Positions 7,538 to 13,982 of a stretch of DNA of 16,652 nucleotides are shown here, piece by piece (the first letter of the stretch is position 1; the number at the start of each line of letters is the position of its first letter). The DNA is from Candidatus Nomurabacteria bacterium. Its GTDB lineage: Bacteria > Patescibacteriota > Minisyncoccia > Phycocordibacterales > UBA9973. Both the position numbers and the translations under genes were made by a program. The notes beneath the pieces are model-generated. The model ran no database searches. It saw only the letters and a list, made by a program, of their open reading frames with translations, and was not told the DNA's origin. The stretch is from assembly GCA_023267315.1 (NCBI GenBank), contig JAHFNN010000012.1, forward strand, positions 1 through 16,652, given 5' to 3'.

Positions 7538-8929
7538 ATGCCCAAAAATCTTTTGCAGGATATAAAACCTATGTCCAAAAGAAGTAGTGCGACAACGAGG
7601 AAGACTCGTGTGAAGGAAAAGGAACCTGAGGTTCTTCATACTGAAGATTCAATGCAATATTCACAACCTTCTACTCAAAACACTATAAACATAGAAAGAG
7701 AATCTTCTCCTGTTGAAAAAAATGAAGTGATGGATATCCGCAACGACCGCAATACCAGTGGAAGTTTTGCTGATGAGATTAGTACTGCGCGAACTTCACG
7801 AAAAGGTATTTGGGTTATTGCGATTGTTGCAATTGTCGCACTCTTTTTTGCTATTTCATTTCTATTTTCTGGTGCATCTATCGTCCTTTCTGCCACTACT
7901 AAAGATGTCTCTCTCGATAACACAACCGTCACTTCCTCAAAAGATGCAGGTGATGGCGCTCTATCATTCGATATTATGTCTATTTCAGATACCGCAAGTA
8001 CGACGGTGCCAGCATCAGGAAGCACTACCTCAGGTACAGTGGCTACTGGTCGTGTAATCCTCTACAACGCGTTCAGTAAAGATGCACGTACCCTTATCAT
8101 CAATACTCGTCTTGAAGCAAACAATGGCAAGATTTACAAAACAGATGCCCAAGTAGTTATTCCTGGCATGAAAGGTACCACTCCAGGCTCTGTTGAGGTG
8201 GGCGTACACGCAAGTGCACAGGGTGAAGAGTATAATTCTCCGCTTACAGACTTTAAAATCGTGGCCTTTAAAGGTACAACGAAGGAATCAAAAGTGTATG
8301 CTCGTTCAAAGACCGAAATTACTGGTGGGGCAAGTGGTAACGTGCATACCATAACCGCTGACGAAGCAAGTAAGGCCCAAGAGGCGCTTTTGGGTACACT
8401 CAAAGACAAGCTCACCAAAGAGGCGGCGGTACAAATTCCAAAAGGATTCATTTCATATCCTGATGCTGTATTTATTGCTACAGAAAATACCACCCCAAAT
8501 CTCTCTTCTACAGATGTATCAGTGCCAGTCACAATCAAAGCTACTTTGACCGCACTTATGTGGAACAAAGATGCACTTTCAAAGAAAATTGCACAGGATA
8601 ATTTAAGTGATTACAATGGTGCTCCAGTAACTATTCCAAACCTCGACACACTTACTCTCGCACTCAAAGATAAGGCAAACATCAAGCCAGCCGACGCGAA
8701 AGACATTTCGTTTACGCTCTCAGGCAAGGCACACATCGTCTGGACAATAGATACCGATAAATTGTTGGGTGATCTTGTGGGTAAGAATAAGAGTGTATTT
8801 AAAACTGTCCTTGCATCGTATCCTGCTGTTTCTGAAGGTGAAGTCTTCATCAAACCATTCTGGAAGAGTTCATTCCCATCAGATAAGACTAAAATTAAGA
8901 TAGAAATAAAGACCCCTGATACCAAATAA
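7538..8929 (+). CDS. Bitopic membrane protein with baseplate-J-like extracytoplasmic domain
   Basis: 463 residues. A hydrophilic, probably disordered cytoplasmic tail (1-88) begins MPKNLLQDIKP; one membrane helix spans about 90-112 (IWVIAIVAIVALFFAISFLF); the remaining 350 residues are outside and rich in Thr, Ser and beta-type sequence. The segment from ATGRVILYNAF (169-179) through VIPGMKGTTPGSVEVGV and SAQGEEYNSPL (226-236) matches my memory of CPR proteins annotated as baseplate J/gp47-like. No signal-peptidase site is visible, so the helix is a signal anchor. It overlaps no gene, starts 2 nt after the ASKHA ATPase and is followed by the infA promoter. The topology resembles PilN (short cytosolic motif, one helix, outer domain). 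The function is unknown; a cell-surface or envelope assembly is an inference. Confidence 0.75.
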   Translation: MPKNLLQDIKPMSKRSSATTRKTRVKEKEPEVLHTEDSMQYSQPSTQNTINIERESSPVEKNEVMDIRNDRNTSGSFADEISTARTSRKGIWVIAIVAIVALFFAISFLFSGASIVLSATTKDVSLDNTTVTSSKDAGDGALSFDIMSISDTASTTVPASGSTTSGTVATGRVILYNAFSKDARTLIINTRLEANNGKIYKTDAQVVIPGMKGTTPGSVEVGVHASAQGEEYNSPLTDFKIVAFKGTTKESKVYARSKTEITGGASGNVHTITADEASKAQEALLGTLKDKLTKEAAVQIPKGFISYPDAVFIATENTTPNLSSTDVSVPVTIKATLTALMWNKDALSKKIAQDNLSDYNGAPVTIPNLDTLTLALKDKANIKPADAKDISFTLSGKAHIVWTIDTDKLLGDLVGKNKSVFKTVLASYPAVSEGEVFIKPFWKSSFPSDKTKIKIEIKTPDTK

Positions 8930-8958
8930 TTGATTTACCCCGTCTTTCCTGGTATTAT
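8930..8958 (+). promoter_or_regulatory. infA promoter (TTGATT - 17 bp - extended TATTAT)
   Basis: -35 TTGATT (8930-8935) overlaps the end of the previous gene's TAA. A 17-bp spacer leads to TATTAT (8953-8958), which carries an extended TGG just upstream (8950-8952). Transcription from about 8965 would leave a leader of about 8 nt before the infA ATG. Confidence 0.75.
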
Positions 8959-8972
8959 AGTAACTGCAAATA

Positions 8973-9188
8973 ATGAGTGAACAAAAAAAAGAAAACACAG
9001 CAATAGGCACGATCAACGAAGCGTTACCGAATACTACTTTCAAAGTAGAACTTCGTGACGGAAGGGAAGTCCATGCGTATTTATCAGGAAAGATGCGTAT
9101 GAATCGTATCAAGGTGCTCGTTGGAGATACGGTTGAGGTTGTGCTCGATGATTACGGCTCAAAAGGCCGAATTGTGAAGAGAATGTAG
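8973..9188 (+). CDS. infA: Translation initiation factor IF-1
   Basis: 71 residues, the normal size for IF-1, a single OB-fold protein that occupies the 30S A site during initiation. EKRM-like family features are visible: GTINEALPNTTFKVELRDGR (12-31), the conserved AYLSGKMRMNRIKVLVGDTVEV (35-56) and the C-terminal GRIVKRM. It leads the ribosomal/RNA polymerase cluster, with its own promoter and a very short leader without a Shine-Dalgarno site. The stop is TAG. The usual CPR upstream partners (secY, adk, map) are not adjacent; the ASKHA/baseplate-J pair takes that place. Confidence 0.96.
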   Translation: MSEQKKENTAIGTINEALPNTTFKVELRDGREVHAYLSGKMRMNRIKVLVGDTVEVVLDDYGSKGRIVKRM

Positions 9189-9209
9189 TCGAAAAAGGTG
9201 CCCAAAATA

Positions 9210-9233
9210 CCTCTATGAATCGATATATAGGGG
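9210..9233 (+). other. Weak stem-loop after infA
   Basis: CCTCTAT (9210-9216) can pair with ATAGGGG (9227-9233), allowing one G-U. No T tract follows, so it is not a convincing terminator; it may be an RNA-processing or 3'-end stabilising hairpin. Confidence 0.25.
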
Positions 9234-9250
9234 GTGTTATTTATCAGGGC

Positions 9251-9279
9251 TTGCATTATATTTTAAAATAAGGTATCAT
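9251..9279 (+). promoter_or_regulatory. Promoter for the rpmJ-rpsM-rpsK-rpsD-rpoA operon
   Basis: TTGCAT (9251-9256), a 17-bp AT-rich spacer and TATCAT (9274-9279). The predicted start is about 9286, giving a leader of about 63 nt, much longer than those of the other genes here. It separates the ribosomal operon's control from that of infA. Confidence 0.75.
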
Positions 9280-9285
9280 ACCCAA

Positions 9286-9348
9286 ACGTCATTTGTATTT
9301 TTAATTAGGGGAATTTATTCCCTTAATTTTATTAAGGCGGAACAAATT
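9286..9348 (+). promoter_or_regulatory. rpmJ leader with two mutually exclusive hairpins and a strong RBS
   Basis: Hairpin A pairs 9303-9313 with 9318-9328 (11 bp including one G-U, loop TTTA). Hairpin B pairs CCTTAAT (9321-9327) with ATTAAGG (9331-9337) around a TTT loop. They share bases 9321-9327 and cannot coexist. AAGGCGG (9334-9340), 8 nt before the rpmJ ATG, is the best Shine-Dalgarno site in the window, and hairpin B buries its AAGG. The layout suggests translational control, by analogy with the S4-bound alpha-operon leader of E. coli. Confidence 0.6.
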
Positions 9349-9459
9349 ATGAAAGTACGCGCAAGAGTAAAAGCTATGTGTGAAAACTGCAAGATAGTGC
9401 GCCGCAAAGGCCATCTATATGTTATTTGTTCTAACCCAAAGCATAAACAGAAACAATAA
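9349..9459 (+). CDS. rpmJ: 50S ribosomal protein L36
   Basis: A 36-residue protein, too short for most ORF filters. MKVRARVKAMCENCKIVRRK continues into GHLYVICSNPKHKQKQ. C11, C14, C27 and H32 are the zinc-binding residues of the zinc-ribbon form of L36, which sits near the peptidyl-transferase region of the large subunit. It starts 8 nt after AAGGCGG and ends 2 nt before the rpsM ATG. It opens the operon behind a regulated-looking leader. Confidence 0.97.
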   Translation: MKVRARVKAMCENCKIVRRKGHLYVICSNPKHKQKQ

Positions 9460-9461
9460 AA

Positions 9462-9842
9462 ATGAGAATCCTAGGTATCACCATTCCAAATGAAAAAAGA
9501 CTCGAAATCGGCCTTACCGCACTTTACGGTATAGGTATTTCTCGCGCTCGTAAGATATTGAAAGAAGCTGGCATTTCAGTGGCGACACAGGCAAAAGACC
9601 TTTCAGTAGATGACGAAAACAATATCCGAAAGATCGTAGAGAGTTATAAGATTGAAGGTAACTTGAAGCGTGAAGTCTCAGCAAACGTTAAGCGTTTGAA
9701 GGACATCAAGGCATACCGTGGAGTACGTCACCTTCGAAAGCTTCCAGTTCGCGGTCAGCGCACTAAGACAAACTCACGTACAGTTCGAGGTAACGTTCGA
9801 AAGACGATGGGATCAGGACGCCGAAAGGAATCAAAGACATAA
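9462..9842 (+). CDS. rpsM: 30S ribosomal protein S13
   Basis: 126 residues (E. coli 118). S13 lies in the head of the small subunit and contacts the 50S subunit and P-site tRNA. It begins MRILGITIPNEKRLEIGLTA with the helix-hairpin-helix-like LYGIGISRARKILKEAGI (22-39); the C-terminal half has YRGVRHLRKLPVRGQRT (84-100) and a basic tail that reaches the tRNA. The start is 2 nt after the rpmJ stop without its own Shine-Dalgarno site, so translation is probably coupled to rpmJ. Confidence 0.98.
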   Translation: MRILGITIPNEKRLEIGLTALYGIGISRARKILKEAGISVATQAKDLSVDDENNIRKIVESYKIEGNLKREVSANVKRLKDIKAYRGVRHLRKLPVRGQRTKTNSRTVRGNVRKTMGSGRRKESKT

Positions 9843-9862
9843 TCTAACTAATCAATATCACT

Positions 9863-10306
9863 ATGGGAAAGCTTAAAATTGCTACAAAAGAAGAAGAGAC
9901 TGCAAAACAACCTGAAGGACAGGCTGCTCCTGTTGCTACTGCAAAGTTGCCTAAGAAGAAGATAGTCTCAGGTACTCTTCACATTGAAGCAACATTCAAC
10001 AACACGAAAGTGATCGTTTCAGATAAGAATGGTAATACACTCTTCTGGTCATCAGCAGGAAGCCTCGGTTTCCGCGGTGCAAAGAAAGGTACACCGTTTG
10101 CTGCAGCGAAAGTTGGAGAAGTATTGGCTGATAAAGCAGCTGCATTGGGTATCAAAGATATCAACGTCATCATTAAAGGAGTAGGATCAGGACGTGAACC
10201 AGCAGCTCGTGCATTTTCTGCAAAAGGTTTTGAAATTACTGGAATCCAAGACATCACCCCAATCCCACACAATGGTCCAAAGCGAAAGAAGCCACGACGC
10301 GTATAA
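9863..10306 (+). CDS. rpsK: 30S ribosomal protein S11
   Basis: 147 residues, longer than the usual about 129 because of an N-terminal extension (1-34) rich in Lys, Glu, Ala and Pro. The S11 fold follows, with GTLHIEATFNNTKVIVSDKN (37-56), SAGSLGFRGAKKGTPFAA (64-81) and GVGSGREPAARA (111-122). The C-terminal PIPHNGPKRKKPRRV is the canonical basic tail that binds 16S rRNA at the platform near the mRNA exit. A 20-nt AT-rich gap separates it from rpsM, with no Shine-Dalgarno site. Confidence 0.98.
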   Translation: MGKLKIATKEEETAKQPEGQAAPVATAKLPKKKIVSGTLHIEATFNNTKVIVSDKNGNTLFWSSAGSLGFRGAKKGTPFAAAKVGEVLADKAAALGIKDINVIIKGVGSGREPAARAFSAKGFEITGIQDITPIPHNGPKRKKPRRV

Positions 10307-10349
10307 GTTTATCTACTATTAGAAATTAGAATTTCATCTTTTTTACATT

Positions 10350-10958
10350 ATGCCAACAATGCCAAAATATAAGATTTGCCGAAGATTGGGTCCTGGAGTT
10401 TATGAAAAATGCCAGACCCAGAAGTTTGTCATGTCTCAAGCACGACACGCTGGTAAGAAGGGCGACAAACGTCCAAAGGCACTTTCTGATTATGGTACAC
10501 AGTTCTTGGAAAAGCAGCGTATCCGATTTACCTACGGCGTTCGTGAAAAGCAATTCGGTAATTACATCAAGAAGGCATCTGAAAAGAAAGGTGGTCACTC
10601 AGCACAGGCATTGTTTGGAATGCTCGAGACTCGTCTCGACAACATCATCTACCGTCTCGGATTGGCAAACACTCGCAATCTCGCTCGTCAGATGGTTTCT
10701 CACGGCCACTTCCTCGTCAACGGTAAGAAGACAACAGTTCCGTCATATCACATCTCCGAAGGAGACGTTATCACTGTTCGTGAAGGCAGTCGAAAATCTG
10801 TATTGTTCCAGGGTCTCGATAAGAAACTCAAGAACTACAGCGTTCCGGCATGGCTTAACTTTAATATAGAAAAAATGGAGGCCAAGGTCACTGGTACTCC
10901 GGAAAACACTGAAGGATTTTTGAACTTTAGCTCAGTTCTTGAATTCTACAGCCGTTAA
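10350..10958 (+). CDS. rpsD: 30S ribosomal protein S4, Parcubacteria-type variant
   Basis: 202 residues. S4 binds the 5' domain of 16S rRNA and nucleates 30S assembly. The S4 RNA-binding domain is clear: LETRLDNIIYRLGLANTRNLARQMVSHGHFLVNGKK (about 91-126). The N-terminus (MPTMPKYKICRRLGPGVYEK) departs from the common GPxCRLCRR pattern but keeps two cysteines (C11, C21). The C-terminal region before VLEFYSR holds a stretch (NIEKMEAKVTGTPENTEGF) longer than usual. Two starts are possible, ATG 10350 or 10359; the first is chosen only because it is the longer. In E. coli S4 represses its own operon through the alpha leader; the rpmJ leader here could play that part. Confidence 0.96.
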   Translation: MPTMPKYKICRRLGPGVYEKCQTQKFVMSQARHAGKKGDKRPKALSDYGTQFLEKQRIRFTYGVREKQFGNYIKKASEKKGGHSAQALFGMLETRLDNIIYRLGLANTRNLARQMVSHGHFLVNGKKTTVPSYHISEGDVITVREGSRKSVLFQGLDKKLKNYSVPAWLNFNIEKMEAKVTGTPENTEGFLNFSSVLEFYSR

Positions 10959-11011
10959 TTTTAATAGTAGTAGGGCGTCGTGCGCGATCGTTTTAATTTT
11001 TATAAAAACAT

Positions 11012-11977
11012 ATGATTGAATACAACATCATGTTACCATCGAAGCCTCGCATCGTTACTGAAGACGGTAACAAAGGGGTTTACGAAATAGATAATTTGAA
11101 TCCAGGGTATGGACATACTCTTGGTAATTCTCTACGCCGCATCATCCTCTCCTCACTTCCGGGTGCAGCAATCACTTCGGTTAAGATTGAAGGCGCACAG
11201 CATGAGTTTTCAGTATTAGATGGCGTTAAGCAAGACGTTATCACAATTCTTCTCAATTTAAAGAAGGCTCGTTTTAAAATGCTCTCTGACGAACCTCAAC
11301 AGCTTACACTCTCTGCAAAGGGAATTAAGTCTGTTACTGTAGGCGATGTAAAGCTTACTGGCCAGGTTGAAGTATTGAATCCAGAACTCCACATTGCAGA
11401 CCTTACTGATAAGAATGCAAACCTTACCATCGAAATGACGATTGAAAAAGGTTTGGGATTTGTCCAGAAAGAAGTCCTTCAAAAGGCAAAGGTAGATATT
11501 GGTACTATCGCTGTTGATGCAATCTTCACTCCGATTCGCCGCGTATCATACGAAGTTGAGAACATGCGCGTTGGTGATAAGACCAACCACAACCGTCTTC
11601 GCATTTCTATTGAAACTGATGGCACTATCACTCCTCGTGAAGCGCTTGAAAATTCAATTGTCATCATGATCGAACAATTGAAGGCTATCGTTGATTTCAA
11701 AGATATGGATGAAACTGTTTCTGCAGAAGTCGCAGAAGATGCAACTGAAACAGAAGAAGTAAAGAAAGATGAATTGACTGACGTGTTGAAGACACGTATT
11801 GATACTTTGAATTTCTCAGCTCGAACCTTGAACGCTTTGACTGGTGCAAATATCCGCACGGTTGGTGGTGTTGCTCGAAAGAAGAAGGAAGACCTTCTCG
11901 AAATCGAGGGAATCGGCGAGAAAGGAATTCAGGAAATAAAACGAGTATTATCAAATTACGGAATCACCCTTAAGTAA
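11012..11977 (+). CDS. rpoA: DNA-directed RNA polymerase subunit alpha
   Basis: 321 residues. The N-terminal assembly domain (about 10-235) shows PGYGHTLGNSLRRIILSSLPGAA (31-53), the core of alpha dimerisation and beta/beta' binding. An acidic linker (236-258) leads to the C-terminal domain (about 262-321) with LNFSARTLNALTGANIRTVG (266-285) and the HhH segment LLEIEGIGEKGIQEIK (295-310). R271 and N274 align with E. coli R265 and N268, which contact UP-element DNA and activators, so the domain looks able to bind DNA. ATG 11012 is preferred to 11030 because it begins the conserved IEYN...PSKP segment. No Shine-Dalgarno site is present. Confidence 0.98.
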   Translation: MIEYNIMLPSKPRIVTEDGNKGVYEIDNLNPGYGHTLGNSLRRIILSSLPGAAITSVKIEGAQHEFSVLDGVKQDVITILLNLKKARFKMLSDEPQQLTLSAKGIKSVTVGDVKLTGQVEVLNPELHIADLTDKNANLTIEMTIEKGLGFVQKEVLQKAKVDIGTIAVDAIFTPIRRVSYEVENMRVGDKTNHNRLRISIETDGTITPREALENSIVIMIEQLKAIVDFKDMDETVSAEVAEDATETEEVKKDELTDVLKTRIDTLNFSARTLNALTGANIRTVGGVARKKKEDLLEIEGIGEKGIQEIKRVLSNYGITLK

Positions 11978-11990
11978 TAGGGAATAGTTT

Positions 11991-12347
11991 ATGCGTCACC
12001 ATAATACAAAAAGAAAATTTGGCCGAAAGAAGAATGTACGTAACGCACTTTTGAAGTCGCTTGCGCTCAACTTGATCATTCATGAAAGAATTGAGACTAC
12101 CGATGCAAAAGCTCGCGAACTCCGCCCATTCATTGAGAAGTTGGTGACGAATGCAAAGAACAGTAACACCGTCGCTTCAAAGCGTTTGGTTGCTGCACGA
12201 TTGCTCAATCAAAAAGACGAAGTCAAAAAGCTTTTTACTGAAATTGCACCAAAGTATTCTGATCGAAAAGGTGGCTATACGCGTATTATCAAGATGCCAG
12301 TACGAAAGAGTGATTCGAGTAAGATGGCATTGATCGAATTTGTATAA
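11991..12347 (+). CDS. rplQ: 50S ribosomal protein L17
   Basis: 118 residues, near the normal core length. L17 lies close to the exit tunnel of the large subunit. It begins MRHHNTKRKFGRKKNVRNAL, close to the family's RH...LGR...R.ALLR pattern, then LIIHERIETTDAKARELRPFIEKLVT (29-54) and the ending GGYTRIIKMPVRKSDSSKMALIEFV. It lies 13 nt after rpoA, the standard order in bacteria, and continues the operon. A weak purine run (AGGGAA) lies about 8 nt upstream of the ATG. Confidence 0.97.
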   Translation: MRHHNTKRKFGRKKNVRNALLKSLALNLIIHERIETTDAKARELRPFIEKLVTNAKNSNTVASKRLVAARLLNQKDEVKKLFTEIAPKYSDRKGGYTRIIKMPVRKSDSSKMALIEFV

Positions 12348-12376
12348 TTTAGAATTTAGGATATAGTAGGAAAACT

Positions 12377-12727
12377 ATGAAAGACGAACACATAATTGAT
12401 GCAACAGATAAGTCATTGGGACGAGTAGCAAGCCAAGCTGCGCATCTTTTGAATGGCAAGCACCGCACTGATTTCGCTCGAAATACTGTTGCTCCATCAA
12501 AGGTAAGTATCATCAACGCTTCAAAGGCAAAGATGGACGCTAAAAAGCGTTTGAATACTACCCATGCAAAATACACTGGCTATCCAGGTGGTCTTTCAAC
12601 TCCTTCAAACGACATCATTATTTCAAAAAAAGGATATTCTGAACTCTTCCGTTTGGCAGTATCTGGAATGCTTCCAAAGAACAAGCTTCGCGCTAAGATG
12701 ATGAAGAATTTAAAGATAAGCGAATAA
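12377..12727 (+). CDS. rplM: 50S ribosomal protein L13, short form
   Basis: 116 residues against about 142 in E. coli: both the N-terminal lead and the C-terminal tail are trimmed. The core is clear, with IIDATDKSLGRVASQAAHLL (6-25), KHRTDF (28-33), a variant TGYPGGL segment in place of TGHxGG (about 67-73), and the conserved AVSGMLPKNKLRAKMMKNLKI (94-114). L13 is an early assembly protein of the 50S subunit. AGGA 9 nt before the ATG is a possible weak Shine-Dalgarno site. It is paired with rpsI as in nearly all bacteria. Confidence 0.96.
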   Translation: MKDEHIIDATDKSLGRVASQAAHLLNGKHRTDFARNTVAPSKVSIINASKAKMDAKKRLNTTHAKYTGYPGGLSTPSNDIIISKKGYSELFRLAVSGMLPKNKLRAKMMKNLKISE

Positions 12728-12733
12728 TAATTT

Positions 12734-13153
12734 ATGGAAACTAAGAAAAAATCACTACAAGATATGAAATACGTAGAAGCAATCGGCCGCCGCAAGACTT
12801 CAACAGCTCGCGTACGTCTCATCCCATCTGCAAAAGAATCATTTGAAATAAATGGTAAAGATGCGAAAGTATATTTCCCAACAGAAGAATTGACCCAGAT
12901 CATTCACGATGCATTTGCAAAGACGAAACTCCAAGGTAAATTTGATGTCACGGTAAAGATTTCAGGTGGAGGATCTCACTCTCAAGCTGAAGCAGTCCGT
13001 CATGGTATCGCTCGCGCACTCGTCATCATTGATGAAGAACACCGCACAGTTGTAAAATCTGCTGGATTTCTCAAGCGTGATCCTCGTGCAAAAGAACGCC
13101 GAAAGTTCGGTCTCAAGAAAGCTCGTAAGGCTCCACAATGGTCAAAACGTTAG
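12734..13153 (+). CDS. rpsI: 30S ribosomal protein S9
   Basis: 139 residues. The S9 fold begins at YVEAIGRRKTSTARVRLIPS (13-32); the first 12 residues are an extra Lys-rich lead, and the internal ATG at codon 11 could be an alternative start. GGGSHSQAEAVRHGIARALV (76-95) is the central signature. The C-terminal RDPRAKERRKFGLKKARKAPQWSKR ends in the conserved Lys-Arg that touches P-site tRNA. It is last in the cluster; a strong terminator follows within 10-40 nt. The stop is TAG. Confidence 0.97.
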   Translation: METKKKSLQDMKYVEAIGRRKTSTARVRLIPSAKESFEINGKDAKVYFPTEELTQIIHDAFAKTKLQGKFDVTVKISGGGSHSQAEAVRHGIARALVIIDEEHRTVVKSAGFLKRDPRAKERRKFGLKKARKAPQWSKR

Positions 13154-13161
13154 TCTCAAAA

Positions 13162-13193
13162 AAACAAAAGCTCCCGCAAGGGAGTTTTTGTTT
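13162..13193 (+). terminator. Intrinsic terminator ending the ribosomal/rpoA cluster
   Basis: A CTCCC/GGGAG core (13171-13175, 13180-13184) closes a GCAA tetraloop and extends outward through a G-U and A-T pairs to 13162/13193, so that an A tract pairs with the TTTTTGTTT tract. It lies 9 nt after the rpsI stop. The T tract overlaps the -35 of the grpE promoter. Confidence 0.93.
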
Positions 13194-13219
13194 GTCAGAT
13201 AGAGGATTATAAGTATAAT
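13192..13219 (+). promoter_or_regulatory. grpE promoter (TTGTCA - 16 bp - TATAAT)
   Basis: TTGTCA (13192-13197) and a perfect TATAAT (13214-13219) with a 16-bp spacer. The ATG at 13230 is 10 nt past the -10, so the leader would be about 4 nt. No CIRCE (HrcA) inverted repeat is present here, so heat-shock control, if any, is by another route. Confidence 0.8.
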
Positions 13220-13229
13220 AAAAAATACT

Positions 13230-13820
13230 ATGGCAGATGAAGAAAACAAAATTGATATTGCATTGAATGAGACACCTGAAGAGGATGATGTCGTCCAATT
13301 TGAATACAATGCAGATGGGGAAGAGGATTTGAAAGCAACACTCAAGAAGCTTCGCAAGGATCTCAAAGAAGAGAAAGTAAAAGCGCAGGAATATCTGACG
13401 CTTCTTCAGCGTGAGCGCGCGGACTTTTTGAATTTCAAAAAAGATGTGGATGTGCGTCTTTCTCGTCGTGCTGATATTGCACGCGAGCAGTTCATTGAAG
13501 AACTCCTTCCGGTACTCGATGCCTATGATATGGCATTTTCAAACAAAGAAGCATGGGAAAAAGTAGATGAAAATTGGCGTCGTGGAGTGGAATATATTCA
13601 CAGTCAGTTACTCAAAGTTCTCGCAGATTATGGCGTCTCAGAGATTGCTCCAAAAGAAGGGGAGATGCTCGATGCACTCGCTCATGAAGGCATGGAATCT
13701 GTTGATACGGATAATACATCAAAAGATCACACTATCGCAAAAGTAATTCAAAAAGGCTACAAAATGGCTGATCGCGTACTTCGTCCAGCTCGGGTGAAGG
13801 TCTACAAAGCTAATAGCTAG
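13230..13820 (+). CDS. grpE: Nucleotide exchange factor GrpE
   Basis: 196 residues. GrpE dimers release ADP from DnaK in the chaperone cycle. An acidic disordered N-terminus (1-32) is followed by a long coiled coil (about 33-90, with LTLLQRERADFLNFKKD at 56-72), the helical-bundle segment ELLPVLDAYDMAF (91-103) and the C-terminal beta domain with ALAHEGMESV (149-158) and GYKMADRVLRPARVKV (176-191), which contacts the DnaK nucleotide-binding domain. grpE usually lies beside dnaK; here about 2 kb of other genes separate them, though both keep the same direction. The stop is TAG, and a strong promoter for the next gene begins 4 nt later, with no terminator seen. Confidence 0.97.
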   Translation: MADEENKIDIALNETPEEDDVVQFEYNADGEEDLKATLKKLRKDLKEEKVKAQEYLTLLQRERADFLNFKKDVDVRLSRRADIAREQFIEELLPVLDAYDMAFSNKEAWEKVDENWRRGVEYIHSQLLKVLADYGVSEIAPKEGEMLDALAHEGMESVDTDNTSKDHTIAKVIQKGYKMADRVLRPARVKVYKANS

Positions 13821-13823
13821 ATA

Positions 13824-13852
13824 TTGACAAATACTTATAATTATGCTATCAT
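13824..13852 (+). promoter_or_regulatory. Strong consensus promoter (TTGACA - 17 bp - TGcTATCAT)
   Basis: A perfect -35 TTGACA (13824-13829), an optimal 17-bp spacer and TATCAT (13847-13852) with an extended TG motif (13844-13845). By consensus it is among the strongest promoters in the window. Predicted start about 13859, leaving about 124 nt before the ATG at 13983. Confidence 0.85.
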
Positions 13853-13858
13853 TGCGCC

Positions 13859-13982
13859 CAGTGATAGTTATTTGAAATACCTGATTTTAAGGTGTATTTG
13901 GAATGTTATCGTAAAAACTGCATGTCGGTTTGTGCGATAACATTCTAAATATATAAATTAAATTTAAATCTTAAAATCAACT
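13859..13982 (+). ncRNA. Structured 5' leader or small RNA of unknown type
   Basis: Hairpin 1 pairs AAATAC (13875-13880) with GTATTT (13894-13899), with further pairing inside. Hairpin 2 pairs GAATGTTATCG (13901-13911) with CGATAACATTC (13935-13945), a perfect 11-bp stem that continues inward with a second 6-bp stem (13915-13920 with 13926-13931), giving a 45-nt rod with one mismatch. No T tract follows, so it is not an intrinsic terminator. A mini-ORF of 8 codons (13922-13948) lies across hairpin 2. I recognise no known riboswitch class. It could be a leader controlling the next gene or an independent RNA. Confidence 0.5.

Noticed and set aside
6509..7639. 376-codon open frame on the minus strand
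   Set aside because: Fully antisense to the ASKHA gene and the start of the next one, rich in Ser/Arg as expected of a shadow frame, with no recognisable domain.
10307..10349. Small hairpin GAAAT-TAGA-ATTTC plus a T run between rpsK and rpsD as a terminator
   Set aside because: The stem is 5 bp and all A-T but one pair; it is too weak, and the operon clearly continues.
10959..11011. GC-rich tract between rpsD and rpoA as a promoter or leader
   Set aside because: No -35/-10 pair and no stable stem could be formed; most likely plain spacer.
13154..13229. CIRCE/HrcA operator upstream of grpE, or upstream of dnaK
   Set aside because: No TTAGCACTC-N9-GAGTGCTAA-type inverted repeat at either place.
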